Shown here: one piece after another, positions 35,201 to 44,427 of the stretch
Numbering within the stretch: the stretch's first letter is position 1
Layout: each line of letters opens with the position of its first letter
Source: Pseudaeromonas sharmana
GTDB taxonomy: Bacteria; Pseudomonadota; Gammaproteobacteria; Enterobacterales; Aeromonadaceae
NCBI RefSeq assembly: GCF_042649925.1
Contig: NZ_JBHSAF010000007.1
Span: 124,001 to 188,000 of the forward strand
Length of the DNA stretch: 64,000 bases
Direction of reading: 5' to 3'
Notes under the pieces: generated by a model
The model's database searches: none
Seen by the model: only the letters and a program-made list of their open reading frames with translations
Told to the model about the DNA's origin: nothing
Translations under genes and position numbers: made by a program

Positions 35201-36808
35201 ATGTCATTTCGCCCCGCCATCGGTGCCCTGCGCCTTGTGCTGCTGGTTTCACTGTTTTTCGTGCTCTCCGGTAACCAGTCCTTCTGGCACCAGGTCATGA
35301 GCTTTTTCACCTCTGACGGCCAGCGCCACTGGCCGATGCTCGGCTCCATGCTGCTGGTTACCACCACGCTGCTGACGCTGTTGCTGTCACTGTTTGCCTG
35401 GCCACGGCTGCTCAAGCCGGTGTTGATCCTGCTGTTGCTGCTGCATGCCGGCGCCGCCTACTTCATGAACAGCTACGGCATCTATATCGATCGCGATATG
35501 GTGCAGAACGTGTTCGAGACCAATCCGGCCGAGGCATTCGAGCTGTTCAACCTCAAACTGCTGGCTTATCTGCTGGGGTTGGGGGTGTTGCCGGCGCTGC
35601 TAGTGTGGCGAACCGAGATCCGCTATGCCCGCCTGCCGCGCGCCCTGCTGCAGCGATTCGGTGTGCTGCTGCTGTCGCTGGGGGTGATCGGCGCCAATGC
35701 CGCCGCCTTCTTCGATGACTATGCCTCCTGGGGACGTGAACAGAAAGAGACGCGCCGCCTGTTCACACCGCTGAATGTGCTGTACGCCACCGGCGATTAC
35801 ATCAACCGCAGCTGGCTGCGCAAACCGACGGTACTGGAACCGGTCGGCCTGGATGCCAAACGCCAGGCGACCAAGGCCGACAAACCCTTGCTGCTGGTGG
35901 TGGTGGTCGGTGAAACCGCCCGCGCCGCCAACTTCGGCCTGGATGGCTACAACCGCGATACCACGCCACAACTGCGGCAACTGGACGTGATCAACTTCCC
36001 GCAAGCCAGCTCCTGCGGGACCGCCACCGCCACCTCGGTGCCCTGCATGTTCTCGCCGATGTCTCGCGAGGAGTACAAGAGCAGCCAGCACAAAGAGAGC
36101 CTGCTCGACGTGGTGCAGCGGGCCGGTGTGCCGGTGCTGTGGCGCGACAACAACTCCGGCTGCAAGGGCGCCTGCGATCGGGTGCCGTACGAAGATCTGA
36201 GCAACGCCAAGGATGCGCAACTGTGCCAGGGCAACGAATGCTTCGACGAGATCCTGCTGCAGGGGCTGGCAGCGCGCCTGCAACACCAGCCGGGGAATCT
36301 GCTGCTGGTCCTGCACCAGAAGGGCAGCCACGGTCCGGCCTACTACCTGCGTTATCCGCCGGCCTTTGAACAGTTCAAACCGGTCTGTCGCACCAACAAG
36401 CTGCAGGAGTGCGATCGCCAGAGCATCATCAACGCCTACGACAACACCCTGCTGTATACCGATCACTTCCTCGCCAGCACGATCCGCCTGTTGCAGCAGC
36501 AAAGCGGCTACCGCACCGCCTTGTGGTACATGTCCGATCACGGCGAGTCACTGGGTGAAAACAACCTCTATCTGCACGGCGCCCCCTATGCGTTCGCCCC
36601 GCAGACCCAGACCCACATTCCGATGCTGCAGTGGATCTCGCCGCAGTTTGCCGCCAGCACGGGGCTGAATGTCGACTGTCTGCGTCAGCAGGCGCAGCAA
36701 CCCGTCAGCCATGACAACCTGTTCCACTCGGTACTGGGGATCCTGGATATCCAGACCCAGGCCTACCAACCGAGCCTGGATCTGTTCCGCCGCTGTCGCG
36801 GCGGTTGA
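35201..36808 (+). CDS. eptA: Lipid A phosphoethanolamine transferase EptA
   Basis: Inner-membrane enzyme that transfers phosphoethanolamine to lipid A, lowering its negative charge, 535 residues. Five N-terminal transmembrane helices (to about residue 175) precede a periplasmic sulfatase-fold domain. The nucleophile is Thr239 in VVVVGETARAANFGLDGYNR. Other conserved pieces are SCGTATATSVPCMFSPMSR, KGSHGPAYYLRYP and YMSDHGESLGENNLYLHGAP with the zinc ligands. Several cysteine pairs fit the family's disulfides. It resembles chromosomal EptA and MCR-type enzymes; nothing around it suggests mobility. Confidence 0.95.
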   Translation: MSFRPAIGALRLVLLVSLFFVLSGNQSFWHQVMSFFTSDGQRHWPMLGSMLLVTTTLLTLLLSLFAWPRLLKPVLILLLLLHAGAAYFMNSYGIYIDRDMVQNVFETNPAEAFELFNLKLLAYLLGLGVLPALLVWRTEIRYARLPRALLQRFGVLLLSLGVIGANAAAFFDDYASWGREQKETRRLFTPLNVLYATGDYINRSWLRKPTVLEPVGLDAKRQATKADKPLLLVVVVGETARAANFGLDGYNRDTTPQLRQLDVINFPQASSCGTATATSVPCMFSPMSREEYKSSQHKESLLDVVQRAGVPVLWRDNNSGCKGACDRVPYEDLSNAKDAQLCQGNECFDEILLQGLAARLQHQPGNLLLVLHQKGSHGPAYYLRYPPAFEQFKPVCRTNKLQECDRQSIINAYDNTLLYTDHFLASTIRLLQQQSGYRTALWYMSDHGESLGENNLYLHGAPYAFAPQTQTHIPMLQWISPQFAASTGLNVDCLRQQAQQPVSHDNLFHSVLGILDIQTQAYQPSLDLFRRCRGG

Positions 36809-36818
36809 TGACACAGCA

Positions 36819-36852
36819 GGTCAGGCGAACGCGGCTCACGGTTCGCCTGACC
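36819..36852. terminator. Hairpin between eptA and the MocR gene
   Basis: GGTCAGGCGAAC and GTTCGCCTGACC pair perfectly over 12 bp around a 10-base loop, 10 bp after the eptA stop. No T-run follows on either side, so it is a weak intrinsic terminator at best; as the separator of two convergent genes it is well placed. Confidence 0.5.
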
Positions 36853-36882
36853 GGTCACTCCTACCCCTGATGTTGCCAGCCC

Positions 36883-38373
36883 CTAGCCCTGCTCGCAGCG
36901 CAGCAGCTCTTTTTCCAGGGCATCGGCCAGCTTGATGATGCCGGGGCGGATCGCCTCCGGACGGATGGCATGGAAACCGAGACGGAAGCAGTGCTGCGGC
37001 GCATCGGCCTCGAGGAAATGGCCCTGCCCCGGCTCGATCAGCACACCGGCATGGGCAGCACGCCAGGCCAATTTCTGGCTGTTGATCTGCGGGGGTGCCT
37101 CCAGCCAGAAGGCGCTGGCGCGGTTGGCGTTGTGCCGGCACTGCGGCAGGTACTTGTCCAGCGCCTCGCCGAGCAGGCTCCAGCGATAGGTGGAGTGTTC
37201 GCGATAGCGGCGCAGGTAACTGTCGTAGTGGCCCTGGGCCAGGAAGTAGGCCATCTGGTACTGGATATTCGCCGGTGGATGGCGGTACAGCAGACGGCGC
37301 AACGCCCGCAGCTCGTCGATCAGCTCGGCCGAGGCCACCAGATAGCCGAGGCGCAACCCCGGCGCCAGCGCCTTCGACAGGCTGCCGACATAGATGACGC
37401 GACCATGCTGATCATGGGCTTTCAGCGCCGGCTTGGGGTGGGTCTCGATGTTGGTTTCCGAGTCGTAGTCATCCTCGATCAGGATCTGGTTATGACGGTT
37501 CGCCTGCTGCAACAGCGCCTGGCGACGGGCATTGCTCATCAGCACCCCGGTTGGCGCCTGGTGGCTCGGTGTCACGTAGAAGAACTGGCAAGCCGTCGAC
37601 TCCGGCCCCAGCACCAGCCCCTCGTCATCGACCCGGTGCGGTACCAGCTGGCAGCCCTGCAGCGCAAAGGTGTTGATCGCCTCGCGAAAACAGGGGCTCT
37701 CGACGCCGATGCGCGTCTGACGGTCCATCAGCAGTTGCGCCAGCATGCTCAGCGCGTTCTGCGAGCCGAGGGTAATCAGGATCTCGTCATCGCGAGCCGT
37801 GATGCCACGCTTGGGCAGCACCCGGGTGCGCAGCTGCTCGATCAGCATCGGACAATCCTGATCCACCTGATCCAGCAACCAGTCATGGTCACGCAGTCCG
37901 CCCATCACCTTGCGCGATGCCTCGCGCCACTGCTCCATCGGAAACAGCGAGGTGTCCGGCTGCCCGTAGATGAACGGGTGCTCATAGCGCATCCACTGCG
38001 CCGGTTTGGTTATCACCACCAGATCCGTTGGGCAAAGCTTGAACATGTCGCCCCAATTTGGGGCGCTGGCATCCGGCGTCGCGCTCAAGGTCACCGGCGC
38101 CTCGGGGGCTCCAGGCCGGGGCAGATAGCGCGGGTCAATGTAATAACCGCTGCGCGGCCGGCTGATCAGGTAGCCATCGTCGCGCAGGCTCTCGTAGACC
38201 AGCGCCACCGTGTTGCGCGACACGCCAAGCTGTTCCGACAGGCTGCGGCACGATGGCATCGGCTCTTCGGCCAGGAAGCGCCCGGCCAGAATCATGCTCA
38301 CCAGCCCTTCGCGCAGCTGCTCCTGCAGGCCGCGGTCGGCCGAAAAATCGATCAGGACACACTGTTCAATCAC
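36883..38373 (-). CDS. MocR/GntR-family regulator with aminotransferase-like domain
   Basis: Transcription factor of 496 residues from a GTG at 38373 preceded by GGAGGG. Residues about 15-75 are a GntR winged helix (MPSCRSLSEQLGVSRNTVAL, then VYESLRDDGYLISRPRSGYY). The rest is a class I aminotransferase-like PLP domain with the Schiff-base lysine region YVGSLSKALAPGLRLGYL. It is divergent from the amino acid ABC transporter, which it probably controls. TauR, PdxR and GabR belong to this family; a TauR-like role fits the sulfonate-type genes at 48863-52059 (inference). Confidence 0.92.
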   Translation of the reverse strand: MIEQCVLIDFSADRGLQEQLREGLVSMILAGRFLAEEPMPSCRSLSEQLGVSRNTVALVYESLRDDGYLISRPRSGYYIDPRYLPRPGAPEAPVTLSATPDASAPNWGDMFKLCPTDLVVITKPAQWMRYEHPFIYGQPDTSLFPMEQWREASRKVMGGLRDHDWLLDQVDQDCPMLIEQLRTRVLPKRGITARDDEILITLGSQNALSMLAQLLMDRQTRIGVESPCFREAINTFALQGCQLVPHRVDDEGLVLGPESTACQFFYVTPSHQAPTGVLMSNARRQALLQQANRHNQILIEDDYDSETNIETHPKPALKAHDQHGRVIYVGSLSKALAPGLRLGYLVASAELIDELRALRRLLYRHPPANIQYQMAYFLAQGHYDSYLRRYREHSTYRWSLLGEALDKYLPQCRHNANRASAFWLEAPPQINSQKLAWRAAHAGVLIEPGQGHFLEADAPQHCFRLGFHAIRPEAIRPGIIKLADALEKELLRCEQG

Positions 38374-38527
38374 GCTGTTTCCCTCCGGACGCCCTGTGGC
38401 GGCCCGTGAATGCACCCGGTTGCAACACTCGGTACAACCTTATGTGCCAAGACACTGCAAGCCCCATGCCGCTGTGTGGTCTTTGCGACAAAAGGCAAGG
38501 GCCATCTGTCCCATCGACGAGCAGAAT

Positions 38528-38537
38528 CTGGCTCTAT
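38528..38537 (+). promoter_or_regulatory. Shared promoter motif in the MocR/ABC gap
   Basis: CTGGCTCTAT here matches CTGGCTCTAC at 50568-50577 upstream of the class III aminotransferase. The 9 common bases resemble part of the direct-repeat half-site reported for TauR-type regulators (CTGGACYTAA, from memory). The 289-bp gap 38374-38662 otherwise holds the two divergent promoters and no gene. The match may be chance. Confidence 0.3.
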
Positions 38538-38662
38538 CTGCCAACGGGTCATTGCCGTTAGAAGTGAAAAAGAGGGCGAAAAAACATCGTTTTCATGGCA
38601 AGCGGCGCTCCCTGGCACGCCGTTTGCGTTAACCGGTATGAACTTCACAGTGAGGTGAGCAG

Positions 38663-39523
38663 ATGAGACATGCAGCAAAGGCAATGGCCGCGGTTCTGGC
38701 CGGACTGGCCCTGACAGTTACCCTGACGGCGCAAGCCGCCGACCTGAAAGAGATCGAGGCACGCGGTGCGCTGAAAGTGGCGACCGAAGACGACTATGCC
38801 CCGTTCAACTTCATCACCGACGGCCAGCCCGACGGTTTCCACAAGGACATACTGGCGGAGCTGAAGACCTACGCCACCAAGTTCAAGATCGACCAGAGCA
38901 TACTGCCGTGGACCGGCCTGCTGGCGTCGGTTTCCGCCGGCCAGTATGACGTCGCCATCACCGGCGCCCTGGTCACCGACGAGCGCCTGAACGTGTTCAA
39001 CTTCGTCTCGCCGGTAGCCTCGGCCCAGCACTACTACGTCAAGCGCAAGGGGGATGACCGCATCAAGTCGGTGGCCGACCTGAGCGGCAAGGTGGTCGGC
39101 GTGCAGGCCGGCAGCGCCCTGCTGGCCCGTCTGCCCGAGCTCAAGGCGATGCTCGAAGCCAAGGGTGGCACCCTCGGCGAAGTGGTGGAATACCAATCCT
39201 ACCCGGAAGCCTACGCCGACCTGGCCAATGGCCGTCTGGACTACGTGATCAACGCCGTCATCTCGGTCAACGACCTGGTGAAGACCCGTGGCGACGTGTT
39301 CGAGAAGGGTGAAGCCGTCTCCGGTGGCGGCTTCGTCGCCTGGCCGGTGCCGAAGAACAGCCCAGAGCTGCTGGCATTCCTCAACGGCTTCGTCAAGCAC
39401 CTCAAGGAGAGCGGCAAGCTGCGCGAACTGCAGATCAAGTGGTTCGGCGAGCCGTTCGACAACCTGCCGGATGGTGCCATCACCACGGTCGAACAGTTCC
39501 ACAAGCTGGCCAATCTGAAGTAA
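38663..39523 (+). CDS. Polar amino acid ABC transporter, substrate-binding protein
   Basis: Periplasmic solute-binding protein of cluster 3 type, 286 residues, with a Sec signal peptide cleaved near residue 25 (AVLAGLALTVTLTAQAADLK). Family motifs are GALKVATEDDYAPFNFITDG, DVAITGALVTDERLNVFNFV and GKVVGVQAGSALLARLP. It heads a four-gene transporter set. The ligand is unknown; polar amino acids, omega-amino acids or amines are all possible. Confidence 0.93.
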   Translation: MRHAAKAMAAVLAGLALTVTLTAQAADLKEIEARGALKVATEDDYAPFNFITDGQPDGFHKDILAELKTYATKFKIDQSILPWTGLLASVSAGQYDVAITGALVTDERLNVFNFVSPVASAQHYYVKRKGDDRIKSVADLSGKVVGVQAGSALLARLPELKAMLEAKGGTLGEVVEYQSYPEAYADLANGRLDYVINAVISVNDLVKTRGDVFEKGEAVSGGGFVAWPVPKNSPELLAFLNGFVKHLKESGKLRELQIKWFGEPFDNLPDGAITTVEQFHKLANLK

Positions 39524-39628
39524 TACGCCGGGCCGTGCGCGGCCCACATTTCGCCGGCGGCCGGCAGTGCAGGACGCACTCCGCCGCCGGTCTGTTTCCA
39601 CCCTCTTTTATGTCGCAGGAGGCGTTCC

Positions 39629-40270
39629 ATGGATCTCAAGGCATGGCTGTTATTGCTGGAAGGGGCCTGGACCACCGTCTGGATCTCCGGGATAGCCATC
39701 TTGATCGGCGTTTCGGCCGGTCTGCTCATCGCCATCATCCGTCGCCAGGCCATTCCGGTTGTCGACCAGCTGCTGGCGCTCTACATCAGCCTGGCGCGAG
39801 CCACCCCGCTGGTGACGCTGGTGCTGTTCCTGTTCCTGTCGCTGCCGTCGATTGGCATCAATCTGAATAAGAACGTCGCCGCCATCCTGGCGCTGACGCT
39901 GAACACCGCCGCCTTCAACGCCGAGATCTGGCGCTCGGCACTGAACAACTTCTCTCGCGATCAGCGCGAAGCGGCCCATGCCGTTGGCATGACCGAGTGG
40001 GTGTTCTTCCGCCGCATCATGTTGCCGCAGCTGTTTACCGTCAGCCTGCCGGCGCTGGTCAACGAGATGTCGTTCCTGATCAAGGGCAGCCCGGCCATCG
40101 CCATCATCGGCCTGGTGGACCTGACCCGCGTCACCAACCGCATCGCCTCGGTGACCTATGAACCCCTGTACCCGATTCTGGGCGCCGGCCTGATCTACAT
40201 GCTGATGATCGCCGTGCTCGTCAAGGCACAGAGCCTGGCCGAGCGTCAGGCGCGCCGTCTGGCCGTTTAA
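39629..40270 (+). CDS. Amino acid ABC transporter permease 1
   Basis: HisM/HisQ-type inner-membrane permease, 213 residues, about five transmembrane helices. The coupling-helix (EAA) motif is QREAAHAVGMTEWVFFRRIM followed by LPQL. An N-terminal GAWTTVWISGIAILIGVSAG is also typical. It follows the binding protein after 105 bp and precedes the second permease by 9 bp; the two should form a heterodimer. Confidence 0.92.
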   Translation: MDLKAWLLLLEGAWTTVWISGIAILIGVSAGLLIAIIRRQAIPVVDQLLALYISLARATPLVTLVLFLFLSLPSIGINLNKNVAAILALTLNTAAFNAEIWRSALNNFSRDQREAAHAVGMTEWVFFRRIMLPQLFTVSLPALVNEMSFLIKGSPAIAIIGLVDLTRVTNRIASVTYEPLYPILGAGLIYMLMIAVLVKAQSLAERQARRLAV

Positions 40271-40279
40271 GGAGAGCCC

Positions 40280-40945
40280 ATGAACGAATGGTCCATCATC
40301 TGGCAAGCCCGCGACACCTTCATCGCCGGCTTCCTCAAGACACTGCAGCTGTTCGGCATCGCCGCCGTCCTTGGCCTGCTGCTCGGTATCGTGCTGCTCT
40401 ACCTGCTGGAAGGGCCGCTCAATCCGCTGCGCAAGGGGCTGCTGCTGTTCATCAACGCCATGCGTACCGTGCCGTTTCTGATCCTCGCCTACCTGCTGTA
40501 CTACGGCCTGCCGCAGAGCGGGCTGCGTCTGAGCGCCGACAGCGCCGGCCTGCTGGCACTGACGCTGTACCACGGTGCCTACTTCAGTGAAATTCTGCGC
40601 GGCCAGCGGCTGGTGATCCCCAAGGGGCTGATCGAGGCGGCGCTGGCGCACGGCTTCCGCCACCATCTGGTGTTCCTGCGCATCCTGCTGCCGAGCGTGA
40701 TCATGAGCAGCCTGCCGCTGCTGGGTAACCAGCTGATCATCTGCCTCAAGGACACCGCCTTCCTGTGCATCATCACGGTACGGGAAGTGACCGCCGCTGC
40801 CAACAGCGTGCAATCCACCTACTTCATCCCGATGAAAGCCTTCCTGGTTGCCATCCTGCTGTACTGGATCATCAGCCTGCTGATCGAATACGGCATCCGG
40901 CACCTGGCCCGCTTCGGCAAGCAACGAGGATTCAGCCATGTCTGA
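40280..40945 (+). CDS. Amino acid ABC transporter permease 2
   Basis: Second HisM/HisQ-type permease, 221 residues. It has MRTVPFLILAYLLYYGLP and an EAA-type loop (GLIEAALAHGFRHHLVFLRI then LLPSVI). Its 3' end overlaps the ATPase start by 8 bp. Confidence 0.92.
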   Translation: MNEWSIIWQARDTFIAGFLKTLQLFGIAAVLGLLLGIVLLYLLEGPLNPLRKGLLLFINAMRTVPFLILAYLLYYGLPQSGLRLSADSAGLLALTLYHGAYFSEILRGQRLVIPKGLIEAALAHGFRHHLVFLRILLPSVIMSSLPLLGNQLIICLKDTAFLCIITVREVTAAANSVQSTYFIPMKAFLVAILLYWIISLLIEYGIRHLARFGKQRGFSHV

Positions 40946-41702
40946 CGTACCCGCGATTACCGTAAACAAGGTCTCCAAGCAGTTTGATAACATCGAGGTG
41001 CTGCGCGACATCAACCTGACCGTCAACAAGGGCGAGGTGGTCAGCATCCTCGGCTCCTCCGGCTCCGGCAAATCGACGCTGCTGCGCTGCATGAACTGGC
41101 TCGAACAGCCGGATCGCGGCGCCATCTACATCGGCACAGAGCGCATCGGCATTGACGATCGCAGCCAGCAGCCGATGGGCAACAAGCAGCTGGCGCAGCT
41201 GCGGCAGCGCGTCGGCATGGTGTTCCAGAGCTTCAACCTGTGGCCGCACCTGACGGTGCGCCAGAACGTCACCGAGGCGCTGATCCACGTCAAGAAGCTG
41301 CACCGTGACGAGGCTAACCAGATCGCCACCCGCCAGCTGGAGAAGGTCGGCATGCTGGAAAAGCAGCACAACTACCCGATTACCCTCTCCGGCGGCCAGA
41401 AGCAGCGCGTTGCCATCGCCCGCTCGCTGGCGATGAGCCCGGAGGTGATGCTGTTTGACGAACCAACCTCGGCGCTGGATCCGGAACGGGTCGGCGAGGT
41501 GCTGACGGTGATGAAACAGCTGTCCCAGGAGGGCTACACCATGGTGGTGGTGACCCACGAGATGGAGTTCGCCCGCGCCGTCTCCGATCAGGTGGTGTTT
41601 CTGGAGAAGGGCAAGCTGATCGAACAGGCGCCGCCGGAGGAGTTCTTCACCCGGCCGAAGTCCGAGCGCGTACAGCAGTTCCTGCAGACCGTGCGCCAGT
41701 AA
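40938..41702 (+). CDS. Amino acid ABC transporter ATP-binding protein
   Basis: GlnQ/HisP-type ATPase, 254 residues. Walker A is GSSGSGKSTLLRCMNWLEQP, the signature is TLSGGQKQRVAIARSLAMSP, Walker B is VMLFDEPTSALDPE and the switch His lies in VVVTHEMEFARAVSDQVVFL. It completes the four-gene importer. No clear terminator follows, only a weak GC hairpin near 41710. Confidence 0.95.
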   Translation: MSDVPAITVNKVSKQFDNIEVLRDINLTVNKGEVVSILGSSGSGKSTLLRCMNWLEQPDRGAIYIGTERIGIDDRSQQPMGNKQLAQLRQRVGMVFQSFNLWPHLTVRQNVTEALIHVKKLHRDEANQIATRQLEKVGMLEKQHNYPITLSGGQKQRVAIARSLAMSPEVMLFDEPTSALDPERVGEVLTVMKQLSQEGYTMVVVTHEMEFARAVSDQVVFLEKGKLIEQAPPEEFFTRPKSERVQQFLQTVRQ

Positions 41703-41772
41703 TGTCGACCGCCGCGGACAGCGGCGCTTTAACTATTGGTCGTAGGTTCGGCTGGGTTGGGTGCGACAGCGC

Positions 41773-43320
41773 TGGACGCAGCCCGCCGTTTTCCGCGTGA
41801 CAACCTTTGCTTTGTCGGCGCCAGCGCAGCTCGCGATAGGCGTGCCACGCACGCCTCGTTCCGCCGTTGTTTGCGGACGCGACCGCCGTGAATGGCCACC
41901 TGCCGCTGGGCGGCGAACGGACTATCGCGGGGGCCGTTCCGCCCGTTGTCGGCAACGGCGACTTGCCCACCTGGCGCTCGACGGGGGCGAGTTAAGGGCC
42001 GAAGCCGCGGCCCTTAACAATCCCGCGGCCTTGCCGAGTGCCGGGAGAGCCCCTCGCTCCGGGGCACCTTGCACCGGCCGGGCGCTACACGCCGTCCCTG
42101 CCGTGGATCGCCCTTGCGCACTCATCCTGACCGCTTACCGGCTGCAGGTTCCCCTCCTCTCGGCCCGGCACACGGCGCCAACGTCAAAAGCCCAAGCCCA
42201 AGCCCAAGCCAACAGCAAGAGCTCAAGCCACTCAACCTCTGGCAGCTTACTGCCGAGCGATGAGCGCAGCCCACCGTTTCCCGCGTGACAACCTTTGCTT
42301 TGTAGGAGCCAGCGCAGCTCGCGACAGGCGTGCCATGCACGCCTCGTTCCGCCGTTGTTTGCGGACGCGACCGCCGTGTATGGCCACCTGCCGCTGGGCG
42401 GCGACGGACTATCGCGGGGGCCGTTCCGCCCGTTGTCGACAACGGCGACTTGCCCACCTGACGCTCGACGGGGGCGTGTTAAGGGCCGAAGCCGCGGCCC
42501 TTAACAATCCCGCGGCCTTGCCGAGTGCCGGGAGAGCCCCTCGCTCCGGGGCACCTTGCACCGGCCGGGCGCTACACGCCGTCCCTGCCGTGGATCGCCC
42601 TTGCGCGCTCATCCTGACCGCTTACCGGCTGCGCGTGCCCTCCGCTCGGCCCGGCACACGGCGCCAACGTCAAAATCCCAAGCCAACAGCAAGAGCTCAA
42701 GCCACTCAACCTCTGGCAGCTTGCTGCCGAGCGCTCAGCGCAGCCCGCCGTTTCCCGCATAACAACCTTTGCTTTGTAGGAGCCAGCGCAGCTCGCGACA
42801 GGCGTGCCATGCACGCCTCGTTCCGGTTGTGTACGGGCGGGCCGTGCCGCGCTGGCGCGGGCGCCGTGTATGGCCACCTGTCGCTGGGCGGCGAACGGAC
42901 TATCGCGGGGGCCGTTCCGCCCGTTGTCGGCAACGGCGACTTGCTCACCTGGCGCTCGACGGGGGCGTGTTAAGGGCCGAAGCCGCGGCCCTTAACAATC
43001 CCGCGGCCTTGCCGAGTGCCGGGAGAGCCCCTCGCTCCGGGGCACCTTGCACCGGCCGGGCGCTACACGCCATCCCTGCCGTGGATCGCCCTTGCGCGCT
43101 CATCCTGACCGCTTACCGGCTGCAGGTTCCCCTCCTCTCGGCCCGGCACACGGCACCAACGTCAAAAGCCCAAGCCCAAGCCAACAGCAAGAGCTCAAGC
43201 CACTCAACCTCTGGCAGCTTGCTGCCGAGCGTTTAGCGCAGCCCGACGTTTCCCGCATAACAACCTTTGATTTGTAGGAGCCAGCGCAGCTCGCGACAGG
43301 CGTGCCATCCACGCCTCGGC
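41773..43320. repeat. Tandem array of a 473-498 bp hairpin-rich unit (three copies plus a partial fourth)
   Basis: Units begin near 41773, 42263, 42736 and 43234 at the common phrase CGCAGCCCGCCGTTTCCCGC. Each full unit contains, in order: a REP-like GTAGGAGCCAGCGCAGCTCG, the inverted repeat GGCGTGCCATGCACGCC, a GC-rich variable stretch, the hairpin GTTAAGGGCC...GGCCCTTAAC, a run of CCCAAG repeats whose number differs between copies, and GGCAGC-TT-GCTGCC. Copy 3 has a different segment at about 42825-42865. Frames open in all directions are a GC effect; none has a ribosome site or recognisable product. The array ends about 85 bp into copy 4. Confidence 0.85.
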
Positions 43321-43750
43321 CGAAGCACTGTTGGTGGCCGGTGGCGGTGACCTGCGCAAACATCCCCTATTGAATAAAAACTTAATAAAACATGATCTTG
43401 GCCAAACGAGGCCATTCCATCAGCAAAACGATTGCGCTAGCCTAGAGACTCAAAAAGCGCAAGGTGCCTGTTGGCACTGACAGACAGCGCCGCCATCCCA
43501 CCCATCGGCGTTGTGACAGCCGCAAGTCAGGGGCGGTAGCCAGCGCGTTTGCCAGGCTTTGCTCGCTAACGGCCCTAGTGAGTCCATATGTGCGCTAGGC
43601 GGCGATTATGCCGCCTATCCAGCCACCAGTTTGCTCTGCTGCAAAAACTGAGCAGCGATAACGGGATAGGAGTGCCATCTCGAAGAGCGCTTGCGTGATA
43701 GATGGCAAGAATGTTCACGATATATGGCATTTCACCACTTAAAAAAGATT
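43321..43750. other. Non-coding stretch before the first gene cassette
   Basis: No gene is supported here. A TAGGCGGC-GATTAT-GCCGCCTA hairpin lies at about 43595-43616, and GCCATCT...AGATGGC forms a longer stem at about 43674-43706. The stretch leads directly to a GTTGGGC core (43751-43757). It could be the integron attI region, or the remains of a cassette with a degenerate attC. No integrase gene or remnant was found in it. Confidence 0.5.
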
Positions 43751-43773
43751 GTTGGGCCTCTTAGGAGCTATGC

Positions 43774-44406
43774 ATGAGCCTCTTTGATTATTACGTAGCC
43801 TTGCGTAGTGAAATCCTGGAAATAGTTACCGGCGTAGAAAATTCTGCTCACAGTCTATTCTGGGATAACACGACGCCGAACTATGTTACGAAGAATCGAT
43901 TGAAGAAGCTGTTTGCGAAGTACCTTGCGGCTGCGAAGGAATTTGGCTTACTTGTCGTTATACGGCACGGCGACTGCTCCAACCGGTCTCATAGTGAGTA
44001 CCCAACAAGCAATTCGTATGGTTTGCACATCCCTTATCGAAGTGCCGACTACGTTTGGAATGGTGGCCAGTTCTATCAGGGATCACGGCTGTGTGTTTGC
44101 CCATGCTCAAGAGGCAACAAGCCGACAGAGCATCACGTCATAGAAGACATCATCTACGATCGGCGCGCCAACCCAGACATCTGCAATCGATTGGAGTTGA
44201 TTCTTTCCGACGTCTTCGAGTCAATCGACAGCGCTGGAGATAAGAAACCTCGGTCCGCCATTCGCGAGTACCTGTTGAGGGCGGTGCTCCGTATCAATGA
44301 TGAGCTGTTGCCTGAACCAATGGACAAGTACATCCAAGACCATTCCGCCGAGGCCCAACCCTGCAATGCACCGGACCTCGCGCGAAAAGCCGCGCGAGAC
44401 CGGTGA
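43774..44406 (+). CDS. Gene-cassette protein 1, unknown function
   Basis: 210-residue protein of no family I recognise. It opens MSLFDYYVALRSEILEIVTG; a cysteine-rich CVCPCSRGNKPTEHHVIED lies in the middle, followed by helices. The C-terminal residues (from about 194) are encoded inside the attC site, so they reflect the recombination site rather than selection on the protein. The ATG lies 22 bp after the cassette boundary, preceded by TTAGGAG. Base composition is lower in GC than the core genes around. Confidence 0.7.
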   Translation: MSLFDYYVALRSEILEIVTGVENSAHSLFWDNTTPNYVTKNRLKKLFAKYLAAAKEFGLLVVIRHGDCSNRSHSEYPTSNSYGLHIPYRSADYVWNGGQFYQGSRLCVCPCSRGNKPTEHHVIEDIIYDRRANPDICNRLELILSDVFESIDSAGDKKPRSAIREYLLRAVLRINDELLPEPMDKYIQDHSAEAQPCNAPDLARKAARDR

Positions 44407-44421
44407 TTTTGAACGTTAGGC
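44353..44421 (+). other. attC recombination site 1
   Basis: Outer boxes are GCCCAAC (44353-44359) and GTTAGGC (44415-44421). Between them CACCGG-CCTCGCGCG and CGCGCGAG-CCGGTG pair into a long hairpin with an unpaired base, the hallmark of a folded attC. GCCCAAC is the exact complement of GTTGGGC at 43751, the 5' end of this cassette, as expected for a circular excised cassette. The cassette therefore spans 43752-44415. Confidence 0.9.
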
Positions 44422-44427
44422 CATCAC

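Noticed and set aside
35201..36808. Mobile mcr-type colistin resistance gene
   Set aside because: The protein fits the EptA/MCR superfamily, but there are no insertion sequences, no composition change and a PmrA-like box, all in favour of a resident chromosomal eptA.
41761..43277. Several open frames of 60-237 codons inside the tandem repeat
   Set aside because: They occur in most frames of each copy because of GC content, lack ribosome sites, and the changes between copies do not preserve any one frame.
41773..43320. CRISPR array
   Set aside because: The repeat unit is about 490 bp with no short repeat-spacer alternation.
43321..43750. Integrase gene remnant
   Set aside because: Neither strand shows tyrosine recombinase motifs here or in the flanks, so no intI is claimed.
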